Shown piece after piece: positions 7,904 through 17,458 of a DNA stretch of 64,000 bases; the first letter of the stretch is position 1; each line of letters opens with the position of its first letter. The stretch is from Azolla caroliniana (taxonomy: Eukaryota > Polypodiophyta): assembly GCA_043228905.1 (NCBI GenBank), contig JBHGNT010000007.1, forward strand, positions 22,320,001 to 22,384,000, given 5' to 3'. Under the pieces are notes generated by a model. The model did not search any database. It was not told the origin of the DNA and saw only the letters and a list, made by a program, of their open reading frames with translations. Position numbers and translations under genes: made by a program.

Positions 7904-10900
7904 ATGGAAGGCGGCAGCAGCGGGCAGCCAGGGATGATGGTGCTGAACGCGCAGAATTACGCCGACTGGAAGATCAAGATGGAGGATCTTCTGATTGTTC
8001 GGGACCTGTACGAACCGATTGACAGGTCGGAAATACCGAAGGGGGTACTTGAGACGGAATGGAGGCTTCTGAACCGGAAAGCCGTTGCAACCATTCGGCA
8101 ATACGTCGACGTGAGCGTTCTACAACATGTGGCGAATGACACCAACGCATACGAGATGTGGCGGAAGCTGTCGGGCCTCTACGAGAGGAAGAATGCGTTG
8201 AACCGGACCTCCCTGATGAGGAAGATTGTGAACCTCAAGTACCGGGACGGCGAGAGTATGGTGGAACACGTAAGCACGTTCATGGGATTCGTGAACCAGC
8301 TTGCGGCGATCAAGTTCCCGCTGGAGGATGCAATGCAAGCCATCATTCTGATGTGTACATTGCCGGAAAGCTGGGAGAACTTGGTGGTGACTCTCAGCAC
8401 CTCCTGCACCGAAGATAACTTGTCCCTACAAACGGTAAAGACAAGTATTTTGAATGAAGAAGCGCGTCGGAGAGATAAAGAACCGGCCTCCGACTCGAAG
8501 GCGTTGCTTACCGAATCGGAACGGGGAAGACAATGGAACCGTAGTCCGCAAAGACGGGAGAAGTCGGGGACACGGTCGCAGTTAAGAGGAAGACCCACAT
8601 GCTTCCACTGTGGGAAGCCGGGGCACTTCCGGAAGAATTGTCGGCATTACCGAAAGGACAACGGAGCCGATGACACCGATTCGAAGAAGTCACCGGAGAG
8701 AAACGGTGCATACCGGGGAGCCACGGACCGGAGAGGTCCGGATCGGCGAGGGCAGGACCGGAAAGGAACGACAGCACTCGCGGCAAGTGAAGAAGAGATA
8801 ATGCTCATTACCGAAGAGACAGAGCTGAACCTTGCCGGTGAAGAGATGACCTGGGTGGTCGATTCCGGAGCGTCGTTCCACCTGACCCCGGAGAAGAAAT
8901 ACTTCTCATCCTACACAGCCGGTGAGCACGGCTGTGTCCGGATGGGAAATGAAGGTACGTGCCGGATTGCCGGCATAGGAGACGTGTGGCTGATGACATC
9001 AACCGGATGCAAGATGCTGCTGAAGGATGTTCGACACGTTCCGGAGGTTCGATTGAACCTGATTTCGGCCGGGAGGCTAGACGATGAAGGCTACACAGGT
9101 AGCATCCGGAACGGCGTAATGAAATTCAGCAAGGGGAGCCTGATAGTCGCTCGGGCCCGGAAAGTCAACACTCTGTACCTGATGAATGCCCGGTTGTGTC
9201 CGGAAGAGTTGAACGTGGCAGTCAACACTGCCGGTGAGCTGTGGCACAAGAGGTTGTGCCACATGAGTGAGAAGGGGATGAAGAGGCTTGCAGAAGACAA
9301 CCTTATTCCAGTGAAGCATGTGCACCTGGAGAAGTGCACCGATTGCCTGGCCGGTAAGCAAAACCGGACCTCCTTCCACTCAAGGCCACCGACGAGACGT
9401 AGCGCACCATTGGAGTTGGTGCACACTGACGTGTGTCAAGTAGAAACGAAGTCACATGGCGGAGCCCAGTACTTCGTGACATTCATTGATGATCACAGCC
9501 GGAAGCTGTGGACGGCACCGTTGAAGACAAAGGACCAAGTATTGTCCGTCTTCAAAGAACTCCACGCGAGAGTGGAAAGGGAATCCGGCAAGGAGCTGAA
9601 AGCGATACGAGCGGATAACGGAGGGGAATACCGGGGGCAGTTTGAGGAGTACTGTCGCTCGAAGGGAATCCGGCTCGAGTTTACTGTGCCGAAGACGCCG
9701 GAACTGAACGGGCTGGCCGAGAGGATGAACCGGACCATAATGGAGAGGGTCCGGAGTATGCTGGCGCATGCGAAATTACCCAAGGGGTTTTGGGCTGAGG
9801 CAATGTCGACGGCGACATACGTGATAAACAGATCACCCTCAGTACCTTTGGACGGAGACACGCCGCAGAGAGTGTTGACCGGTAGGGAAGTATCCTACCG
9901 ACATCTGAAGGTGTTCGGGTGTCTCGCATACGTGCATGTGGCAAAGGACCGGAGAGGAAAGTTAGATCCAAAGACCCGGCCATGCATATTCCTCGGTTAC
10001 GGCGACGACGAGTTCGGCTACCGAGTATGGGACCCGGTCGACAAAAAGATATTCAGGAGTCGAGATATCATCTTCATGGAGGACAAGACACTCGCCGACT
10101 GGGAGTCGGAGAAGAAGATGAAGAGCTCCAAGTCGACCGGTGAGAATCAACTCTACGAGGAGCAGTCCCGACCGGCAAGGGACCGGTTAGCACTCGAGGA
10201 TCCGGCCGAAGACGGTGAAGAAACAGAACCGGCCGAGGAAGATGAAACTGATACCGGAACCGGCCCCGATCCCGAAATGGATTCGGATGAAGAGGAAACG
10301 GAGGAGCCGGTTACCGAAGCTCCGGAACGGAGATATCCTCTAAGAGAGAGAAGGGCCCCCCGGAGATTTCCGGAACCAGAGCACGTGCTGCTAACCGACG
10401 AGGGGGAGCCAGAGAGCTTTGAAGAAGCAAAGCATGACACCCAGAGCCGCAAGTGGTTGAGTGCCATGCAGGACGAGATGGATTCCCTGCATGAGAACCA
10501 CACATATGAACTTGTGGAGTTGCCGAAAGGAAAGCAGGCACTTCGAAACAAGTGGGTGTTCAAGCTGAAACCGGGAGATGCCGGAAACCCCCCGAGATAC
10601 AAAGCCAGGATCGTGGTGAAGGGGTTTCAGCAGAAGAAGGGCGTCGACTTCGACGAGATATTTGCCCCGGTAGTGAAGATGACCTCTATCCGGACGGTGC
10701 TGAGCATAGCGACAAGCATGGACCTCGAGGTAGAACAGATGGACGTGAAGACGGCATTCCTTCACGGTGACCTCGAAGAAGAGATCTACATGCAGCAACC
10801 GGAAGGATTCGAGGAGAAAGGGAAGGAGCACCTGGTATGCCGGTTGAAGAAGAGCCTTTACGGACTGAAGCAGGCTCCCCGGCAGTGGTACCGGAAGTTC

Positions 10901-11809
10901 GACTCCTTCATGACCGACGAAGGGTACCACAAAACGCAGTCCGATCACTGCGTGTTTGTGAAGAAGTTCGAAGGAGGAGACTTTCTAATACTCCTCCTGT
11001 ACGTGGACGACATGTTGATCGTCGGACGAGACCAGGTCAAGATACGGATGCTGAAGAAGGCTCTTCACCGAACCTTCTCAATGAAGGACCTGGGTCCGGC
11101 GAGGCAAATACTAGGGATGCACATCATCCGGGACCGGAGGAAGAAGCAGTTGTGGCTGTCACAGGAGAAGTACGTGACCAAGGTGCTTCAACGGTTCAAC
11201 ATGTCGGATGCAAGACCGGTCGGATCGACCCTCCCGGCAAACTGCAAGCTGTCCAGCAAGCAAAGCCCTAAGACAAAGGCTGAGAAGGAGGACATGATGA
11301 AAGTACCATATGCCTCTGCCGTCGGAAGCTTGATGTACGCAATGGTGTGTACAAGACCGGACATAGGATATGCAGTCGGAGTGGTGAGCCGGTACATGAG
11401 CAATCCCGGCAAAGAGCACTGGAACGCGGTCAAGTGGATACTTCGATACCTGAAGGGCACGGCAAACGTGTGCCTCCGATTCGGCTCCGGTAAGTCCGAA
11501 CTCGATGGCTTCACCGATTCGGATATGTCGGCTGATGCAGATACCAGCCGGTCCACATCAGGGTATGTGATGACGTATGCAGGGGGAGCTGTTTCGTGGC
11601 AGTCGAGGCTGCAGAAGACGGTTGCGTTGTCAACCACGGAGGCGGAGTACATGGCGGCTGTTGAAGCCGGCAAGGAAATAATATGGATGAAGGACTTCAT
11701 TAGAGAGCTCGGTATCCGGCAGGAGGAGTACCGACTCTACTGCGATAGTCAGAGTGCCATCCACCTTGCGAAGAACGCGGCCTACCATTCCTGGACGAAA
11801 CACATCTAG
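7904..11809 (+). CDS. K1 gag-pol polyprotein, one premature TAG
   Basis: I start at the ATG at 7904 (MEGGSSGQPG); the frame is open further up but only into the primer site. 1301 residues in order: gag (1-230), zinc knuckle CFHCGKPGHFRKNC (233-246), protease DSGAS (D320), GAG-pre-integrase with HKRLCH...CTDC (about 445-485), integrase with D509, D571 and E606, acidic linker (about 740-830), RT with YVDD (1033-1036), and RNase H with D1205, E1246 and D1281. All catalytic residues are present. A TAG at 11807-11809 cuts the frame 56 codons before the stop at 11975-11977, in the conserved tail that follows TKHI. The polyprotein would be processed to capsid, protease, integrase and RT-RNase H. Codons are rich in CGG/CCG, unlike the older neighbours. 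It is related to Z1 (41.7-46.2 kb). Confidence 0.95.
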   Translation: MEGGSSGQPGMMVLNAQNYADWKIKMEDLLIVRDLYEPIDRSEIPKGVLETEWRLLNRKAVATIRQYVDVSVLQHVANDTNAYEMWRKLSGLYERKNALNRTSLMRKIVNLKYRDGESMVEHVSTFMGFVNQLAAIKFPLEDAMQAIILMCTLPESWENLVVTLSTSCTEDNLSLQTVKTSILNEEARRRDKEPASDSKALLTESERGRQWNRSPQRREKSGTRSQLRGRPTCFHCGKPGHFRKNCRHYRKDNGADDTDSKKSPERNGAYRGATDRRGPDRRGQDRKGTTALAASEEEIMLITEETELNLAGEEMTWVVDSGASFHLTPEKKYFSSYTAGEHGCVRMGNEGTCRIAGIGDVWLMTSTGCKMLLKDVRHVPEVRLNLISAGRLDDEGYTGSIRNGVMKFSKGSLIVARARKVNTLYLMNARLCPEELNVAVNTAGELWHKRLCHMSEKGMKRLAEDNLIPVKHVHLEKCTDCLAGKQNRTSFHSRPPTRRSAPLELVHTDVCQVETKSHGGAQYFVTFIDDHSRKLWTAPLKTKDQVLSVFKELHARVERESGKELKAIRADNGGEYRGQFEEYCRSKGIRLEFTVPKTPELNGLAERMNRTIMERVRSMLAHAKLPKGFWAEAMSTATYVINRSPSVPLDGDTPQRVLTGREVSYRHLKVFGCLAYVHVAKDRRGKLDPKTRPCIFLGYGDDEFGYRVWDPVDKKIFRSRDIIFMEDKTLADWESEKKMKSSKSTGENQLYEEQSRPARDRLALEDPAEDGEETEPAEEDETDTGTGPDPEMDSDEEETEEPVTEAPERRYPLRERRAPRRFPEPEHVLLTDEGEPESFEEAKHDTQSRKWLSAMQDEMDSLHENHTYELVELPKGKQALRNKWVFKLKPGDAGNPPRYKARIVVKGFQQKKGVDFDEIFAPVVKMTSIRTVLSIATSMDLEVEQMDVKTAFLHGDLEEEIYMQQPEGFEEKGKEHLVCRLKKSLYGLKQAPRQWYRKFDSFMTDEGYHKTQSDHCVFVKKFEGGDFLILLLYVDDMLIVGRDQVKIRMLKKALHRTFSMKDLGPARQILGMHIIRDRRKKQLWLSQEKYVTKVLQRFNMSDARPVGSTLPANCKLSSKQSPKTKAEKEDMMKVPYASAVGSLMYAMVCTRPDIGYAVGVVSRYMSNPGKEHWNAVKWILRYLKGTANVCLRFGSGKSELDGFTDSDMSADADTSRSTSGYVMTYAGGAVSWQSRLQKTVALSTTEAEYMAAVEAGKEIIWMKDFIRELGIRQEEYRLYCDSQSAIHLAKNAAYHSWTKHI

Positions 11810-11977
11810 CGTAGATACCACTGGATCCGGGAAAGGATAGAAGACAAGGAGTTCGTGCTGACGAAGATCCACACGGACGAGAACGGGTCGGATATGCTGA
11901 CCAAGGTGCTCACACCCGACAAGCTGGAAGCATGCCGGAAGAGGATCGGATTGGAGAGACATCCCATGCCGAAGTGA
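11810..11977 (+). pseudogene. K1 ORF tail beyond the premature stop
   Basis: In frame with the main ORF, 55 further sense codons continue the typical copia C-terminus (RYHWIRERIEDKEF, then DMLTKVLTPDKLEACR) to TGA at 11975-11977, ten bases before the 3' LTR. It is separated from the main frame only by the TAG at 11807. Confidence 0.85.
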
Positions 11978-11987
11978 AGGGGGAGTT
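11978..11987 (+). other. K1 polypurine tract
   Basis: AGGGGGAGTT lies directly before the 3' LTR. Confidence 0.85.
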
Positions 11988-12698
11988 TGTTGGGATTTCG
12001 GTCCCTCCGAATGGGATGTCCGGAGATGAATGACGGCAAGCCTGGTACCCGGTTACGGAGCCGGATGACGAAGAGAAGTACCCGGTTACGGAGCCGGATG
12101 ACGAAGAGAAGACCCTGGCTACGGAGCCGGATGACGAAGACCCGGCGACGGAGCCGGATGACGAAGACCCCGGCTACGGAGCCGGATGACGAAGACCCCG
12201 GCTACGGAGCCGGATGATGAATGTACCCGGAGAGAGATCCGGATGCGGGGACATATTTGTGAATATGTTTGCCAAGGGCCCTTGAGGCTATATTTGTAAA
12301 TAGCCCGAAAGTCATATGTGTATAAATATGACTTAGGGCAAACAGTTTAGTTGTTGTTGCTCATTTTTATGTTTTCCACTCAAGAGGAGTGAAGAGAGAG
12401 CAGCCGAGAGAGAGAGAGAGAGAGAGACAAAGAGGTCGTTGCCTCTGTGTATTACCGCCGCCTGTGGCGAAGACAGTGAGCTCAAGGTTGTTGCCTTGAA
12501 GCTTCACCATTGTACATCTCTGTTCATATTGATAGTTGGAGTTTGAGGACTCCCGTGGTTTTTCCCGTATAGGGTTTTCCACGTTAATCCCTGTGTTATC
12601 GTGTCTTTCTCTGTGTTTCCTATTTTCTGCTGCATTGGTTCGTGATTTCTCAGTTGTGGCCGAACGGTGAAGGCGAATCGGAGCGTTGATTCTCGACA
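11988..12698 (+). repeat. K1 3' LTR
   Basis: 711 bp, same length as the 5' LTR. Four differences were seen, all C/T at CpG positions. The minisatellite copy is at 12043-12221. It is followed by the GATAC target repeat. Confidence 0.95.
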
Positions 12699-12703
12699 GA
12701 TAC

Positions 12704-13672
12704 ATTCCTCCGACTTCACGTCGGGCTTTTGTCGTTGTTCGTTCAGGATGCGTACATTCGCAATGCTTCCGAACACCTTGAGGTGCGATAGGATCGGCTT
12801 CCTTCCGACGAGGAGCTCGTATGGAGTTAGCTCATGTACTCCATTAATGGTGCATCGATTCATGAGATAGACGGCCGTGGATTCCGCTTCGTCCCAATAG
12901 AAATTCGGCATGTGCTTCTCATGCATCATGGCGCGTGCCACCTTGAGTATTTGCCGATTCTTCCTTTCGGCTACTCCATTTTGTTGGGATGTGTGTCCGC
13001 ATGAGAACTCTCTCTGAATGCCTTCACTTTGGAGGCAGGAGGTGAATTCATCGGAGAAGTACTCCTTTCCTCCGTTCGATCGTAGGCATCGAATGTGCCG
13101 ACCGGTTTCTTTTTCGACTTGGCCCTTGAGCTTTTGGAAGTGGGAGAACACTTCGCTCTTCTTCTTTATCGGGAAGATCCACACGTAGCGCGAGTAGTCG
13201 TCGATGAAGGTGACATAGAATCGGCATCCGTCGATCGTCGGCGTTTGAGCCGGTCCCCATACATCCGAGTGTATGATGTCGAGGAGGTCTTTGCTCGTGT
13301 GGCTCTCCTTCGAGAATGGGAGTCGATGTTGTTTGCTGAGTTGACACGCTTCACATACTCAGTCGACTCGAATGTCGGAAGTCCGATGACGACTCCATTT
13401 GATTGCATAGCTCGGAGCCGTTGGAGGTTTATGTGGCCGATTCTCTTGTGCCACAACTCGATGCTTGTCTCGGTTTTGAGACCTTTGGCATACATGGCCA
13501 ATTTCACCTCGTTCGAATCAAGGATGAACATGCGACTGTCTCTCCATCCCTTGGCTATGAGTCGGCCATCTTTCTCGATAAAACAACCTTCATTGTTGAA
13601 GCGGGCTTGCATGCCTCGCTCCACGATTTGGCTGACCGAGACCAAATTCTTCGTTATTGCGGGCACGTGCAA
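12704..13672 (-). pseudogene. C1 GAG-pre-integrase and integrase core
   Basis: 13672-13400 encodes ITKNLVSVSQIVERGMQ, then ELWHKRIGHINLQRL, the GAG-pre-integrase domain. After a frameshift, 13184-12704 encodes the integrase core and tail: RSNGGKEYFSDEF, FSCGHTSQQNGVAERKNR, YWDEAESTAVYLMNRC, and SEECI at the K1 junction. The second catalytic Asp is Asn (SNGG for SDGG). The CXXC part of the zinc domain is lost by frameshift. It is clearly defective and continues across K1 at 7161. Confidence 0.85.
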
Positions 13673-14829
13673 GACATTCTTGATGCAAGTTTGTTCGCCT
13701 TCTTTCCCGAATGGGATGTGTGGTGTCGTCTCCCGTCTCTATGAAGTCGGGTCGATCCGGCATTTGTAAATCACGAAACCACTCTTCGTGAGATATCATG
13801 TGATGTGAGGCGGCGAATCGAGGAACCACACATCTTCCGAGTTGGAGGCGCTTGCAGAGTTGGAGGCCATCATAGAGTTCGTTCTATGTCTCATTACGAA
13901 TAGTCCGCCGTAATCATCGTATTCGGAGTTGACGGTATAATTCGTGAATTGTCGACTTGTGGAAGCCGACTCGTTTCTTCTTTTTCAGCACTCCTCCTCG
14001 TGGTGGCCAATTTTGCCATAATAGTTGCAAGTTGTGGGTCTCGTTTGCTGACCTTGTTCGGCATGGAAGCTCCCTCTTCTTCCGAAGGTTCCTTGATGGC
14101 TTCCGTGAAGGTTTGAGTTCCCTTTGTGTGATGGGCCGAATTGGCCTCTTCTACCGCCGTGACCTCCTCCGCCGTGACCTTGTCCTCGGCCACCGTCCGA
14201 GCTTGAGAAGAACATTTTCCCTTCCGATGTCTTCTTCTTGGTTCGGACGTGGTTCTCTTCGACCAAGAACATTGATTGGAGGTCGAAGAACAAAGGAGGG
14301 TTTTCTCTCACCAAGATTGTCGTCCGTAATGGATCGAATTGTTGTGCGAGGCCACCCAAGGATACTTGAACCATCTAGTCTTCATCGACATTTATGTTGA
14401 CGGAGCCAAGTGAGTCGCAAATGCTCTTGATCTTGGTGGTGTAGTCCGACACAGACATATCTTCTTGCCGGATGTTGTTCAACTCTTGTCGGAGGTTAAG
14501 ATTTTGGGCGGTCGTGTTGGCAGCGAAAATTTTCTTTAAATTTGCCCACGCTTCTTTAGGTGTCTTGGCGTCTCGTATGTGGCTAAGCATGTGGTCGTGG
14601 ACACATGTTGCCAAGCAATACATGACTCGACTCGCCGCTTGCTCCCATGTTGAGTAGTCGGCGCTCTTTGGGTCGGGTCGATTTTCTTGAGCGTCATTGA
14701 TGTAGCTCCAACCCAAGATGAATAATTGCTCCAGTCTAGCTTTTCACTAGGGAGCGAGCTACCCATTTGTGTGTTCATGTTGATTGTAGTGTCTTCTGTT
14801 TTTTCTTTCCTTCCTTCGGTCATGTACAT
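13673..14829 (-). pseudogene. C1 gag and protease region
   Basis: Gag begins MNTQMGSSLPSEKLDWSNYSSW in the frame ending at 14829, then a small deletion with frameshift joins SYINDAQENRPD (14716-14375), which holds YCLATCVHDHMLSHIRDAK and the LRQELNNIRQ segment. 14374-13985 continues SLGGLAQQFDPL, a Gly/Arg-rich stretch and a degenerate zinc knuckle CNYYGKIGHHEEEC, in which the second Cys is Tyr. 13829-13700 has a broken protease trace with ASHHMISHEEWF. Homologous gags lie at 23450, 29485 and 54866. Confidence 0.85.
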
Positions 14830-14935
14830 GTGCTATGTAGCGGCACTACGGTAGTGGATAGCCGGAATTTGTCATCGGCGTTTCGAACACACAATTATGA
14901 AGAGGTGGATGGGATTAGTGGATGTGCTAAACCTC

Positions 14936-14947
14936 GCTCTAATACCA
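14936..14947 (-). other. C1 primer-binding site
   Basis: Minus-strand TGGTATTAGAGC directly abuts the 5' LTR. It differs by one base from the usual initiator tRNA-Met site. Confidence 0.8.
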
Positions 14948-15046
14948 TGTTAATAATTAGGTGATTAACTACGGGTTGATTAGTGCCTAATTATGTGATT
15001 AAGTTAAGCAGAAGATTAAGTGATATGTGTGTGTATGTGTGTGAGA

Positions 15047-15095
<49 letters not shown>

Positions 15096-15410
15096 TTATG
15101 AACAACACAAGATGGGGGATGAGTAACTATATTAAATTAGCATTGTCATCATCAAAAACAAAAATACCTACAATGAGGTATATATAGATCTCATGTGCAA
15201 GGGTGCACATGTGTGAGTATAATATAGGTACAAAAGTGTAAGTCCTGTATTAATTGTACTTAGGAGTGGAGGATCTAGAATATCCCACTTAAGTACAAGG
15301 TCCTATTTAATGCGTTATAGTCAACACTTCTAACTAGATTCTATCTAGGAAACTACGAAGTTACATGGTTGACTAAATAACTAAACTAAGTTGAGCTTGA
15401 TCTCTGAACA
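14948..15410 (-). repeat. C1 5' LTR
   Basis: 463 bp partner of 6007-6437. It is longer mainly through a GA microsatellite at about 15050-15092. It is followed by ATAGT, the likely target repeat. Confidence 0.85.
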
Positions 15411-15489
15411 ATAGTCGTCGAAAATTGCGGCGATGATTCGTTGGAAAGTGGCTAGCATTGTCGGCTAGTCTGTTGAGCATGTGAACACC

Positions 15490-15865
15490 TTAAGCATATA
15501 AGGGAGTGGTGTCCTTTGGGGTGTCGACTTGCTCCTCCGTGACAACACATAATTTTGTTTTCCTGCGCGAGAAGGTGGTCATGTTGCACTGCCAATATTG
15601 CTTAATGTTCGCCGTGCGTAACCAAGGACGGCCGAGCAACATTGGGTAGGCTCCGAGAGCATCCAGTAGTAATACCACAGCTGAAATCATGAATGTGTGG
15701 CCTCTGAGAATGAAATCGAGGCGTCGGATTAAGCCCAACGGCCAAAAGGAACGTCTATCCACCATTCATAGTAAAAATGGGCATGGTTCCCATTGAGTAA
15801 TGCCGAGAACTCGGCAAGTGGCCTCGCTAATGACATTGACCCCAAATCCACCATCAATAATGCAC
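15490..15865 (-). pseudogene. G1 gypsy protease
   Basis: Minus-strand frames hold IDGGFGVNVIS-like text (near 15840) and LLLDALGAYPMLLGRPWLRT (15765-15490), the N- and C-terminal halves of the retropepsin-like domain in Tat-type gypsy elements. The active-site motif reads DGG rather than DSG or DTG. It runs into the RT palm without RT fingers, showing the deletion. A stop and a frame change separate the halves. Confidence 0.6.
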
Positions 15866-16000
15866 CCGTGTACATCTTGCCCTTTGATAATGAGCTTCAC
15901 GGCGGGGTTCTAGGAGTCCATTAGTGGTGGACCTACACTTGACTCGGCAAGGTGTACGGGCACGAGCGTCTGATCTTTTCCAGTGGTCAAGGATACCACT

Positions 16001-16160
16001 GTGTCCTTGAACCATGGAAGTAAATAAAAGAACTTATTTAGGGGCATTGATATCTTGCACTATTGGACCTACACTACCTTGTGTCCTTGAACCATGGAAG
16101 TAAATAAAAGAACTTATTTAGGGGCATTGATATCTTGCATTGTTGGACCTACACTGCCTG
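16001..16160 (-). repeat. 80-bp tandem duplication in G1 gag/protease spacer
   Basis: Two adjacent near-identical 80-bp copies start at GTGTCCTTGAACCATGGAAG (16001 and 16081). This is a local duplication after insertion of G1. Confidence 0.9.
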
Positions 16161-16199
16161 TTGGACCTCAACCGTGACAATATTTACTGCGGGGCCTTT

Positions 16200-17055
16200 G
16201 CCGTGATCATTGATCGGACATTAAGTCGCATAATGCCCCGATTGATTACAATTGAAGCACATCACCAGAGCACAGTTGCTCGATTCCTCATGTTCAAATT
16301 GCGGTGGTCTGGGGGGTTCTTCTCGGGGTGGTGCGTCGTATCGTTGCGCTTGGCGTTGATCATCCCAAAACTCACTCTGGGGAGGCGTTCGATGATGATT
16401 TGGATGCGGGGGATCTTGGCGACAATTGTCCGGGGGTCTTCGATTATTCCCCGGTTGCCGATGACCGTGATTATTTTGGAAATAGTAGTCGTACGATAAT
16501 AGTCATCTGTTGGCCGATAGCAGGCCTCCCTAAGGCGGTAACGATATTCCTTGGTGGATACCGATCGTCGGGCAAATAGAGATCCTCCTCGGGCCGGTAC
16601 CTGTCGTCAAACTTATATCGCTCTTTGTACCGGGGTCACTTTACTTCCCGAAATTGAGGTGACGAACGATTACAATCATCTTGTCGAGGTCGATCATGGC
16701 AGGGTTCGATTTGGCGTAGCGGGGCGGCCGCTTTGCGATTGAGCATATTATATTCACATTGCTCTACCACGTGCGCATGGGAGTGGAAGATCGGGCAGTG
16801 TGGTCGAAGAGCACAATCCACGACCCAGTGGTCGGAATTCAAGCATGTCGTGCATTGGATCACCTGCCAGAATTGGGTTTCCTCGTGTGTCGGTAAAGCA
16901 CTTTGGAGTGAACGCATAGAAAAAGAGGTACTATGTTGAGCTCTGTCCAAAGGGAGGACGCCTTTTATGCCAACAAGTACCTGAACTTGCCATGGTGCTG
17001 ACCTCCAACTCGCGGCACTTAATGCAAAAACATTGTGGCTTGAAAAAATTGTCAA
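16200..17055 (-). pseudogene. G1 gag with zinc-knuckle remains
   Basis: 17055-16636 encodes CTTCLNSDHWVVDC, a CCHC knuckle, followed by a second Cys/His cluster (CPIFHSHAHVVEQC). Near 16260-16215 another knuckle reads CFNCNQSGHYAT with a stop just before its last Cys. The order is consistent with gag lying upstream of the protease at 15865. The upstream part of gag and the 5' LTR are missing, because the inverted repeat arm begins at about 17001. Confidence 0.6.
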
Positions 17056-17458
17056 ATTTTAATGGGTCCAAACAAAGACCCGTGTGCTCAACAATCAATG
17101 GACATTACTCCCACACCTCCCAAACTACTACCTAAACCTAAAAAGTGGGTTAGTGTGCATGTTGCCAAAGCTGAAGAAAAGGGTAAAGGTACTCATGCCA
17201 AATGACACATTAGAAACAATTAGAAGAATATATATATATATATATATATACATTTTTTAAGAGGAAAAAATGGTCTATAAGGCCAAACAACAAGGACTCA
17301 AGGATGGCACAATGGTGAAACCAAGTTTTGGTTTCTTAGGCATAATTGGTTGCATAGACTCATTAAACCAATGTCGGCTCCTTGGGACAGAAAAGTAGTC
17401 GGTTGCATAGCCCCACTAAACCAATTTGGACTCCTTGGGAAGAAAAGTAACCCTACTA
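17001..17458 (+). repeat. Left arm of an inverted repeat (outer part)
   Basis: This segment matches the reverse complement of 20520-20857 with moderate divergence, including GCAACATG...AGAAAAGGGTAAAGGTACTC. It carries a TA microsatellite (17229-17251) and a ~60-bp internal duplication ending CTCCTTGGGA. The inner part of the arm resumes after the LINE at 19848-19886. Confidence 0.8.
17443..17458 (+). repeat. LINE target-site duplication, left copy
   Basis: AAAAGTAACCCTACTA, repeated exactly at 19832-19847. Confidence 0.85.

Larger units (their letters stand above)
7162..12698 (+). mobile_element. Young copia element K1
   Basis: A 5537-bp Ty1/copia element with two 711-bp LTRs (7162-7872, 11988-12698), a tRNA-Met-type primer site, one long gag-pol ORF, a polypurine tract and a perfect 5-bp target duplication GATAC (7157-7161, 12699-12703). 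The LTRs show four differences by eye (about 0.6%), so insertion is recent. The only clear defect is one TAG near the end of the ORF. It interrupts C1 within its integrase. Confidence 0.95.
6007..15410 (-). mobile_element. Copia element C1, split by K1
   Basis: Minus-strand Ty1/copia element with LTRs at both ends (3' LTR 6007-6437, 5' LTR 14948-15410), a tRNA-Met-type primer site, a polypurine tract, gag, protease, GAG-pre-integrase and integrase remains. RT and RNase H are lost through an internal deletion near 6.6 kb. Target duplication is imperfect: ATAAT at 6002-6006 and ATAGT at 15411-15415. It sits in the second copy of the G1 RT duplication. K1 (7162-12698) is inserted in its integrase C-terminal region. 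Confidence 0.85.
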
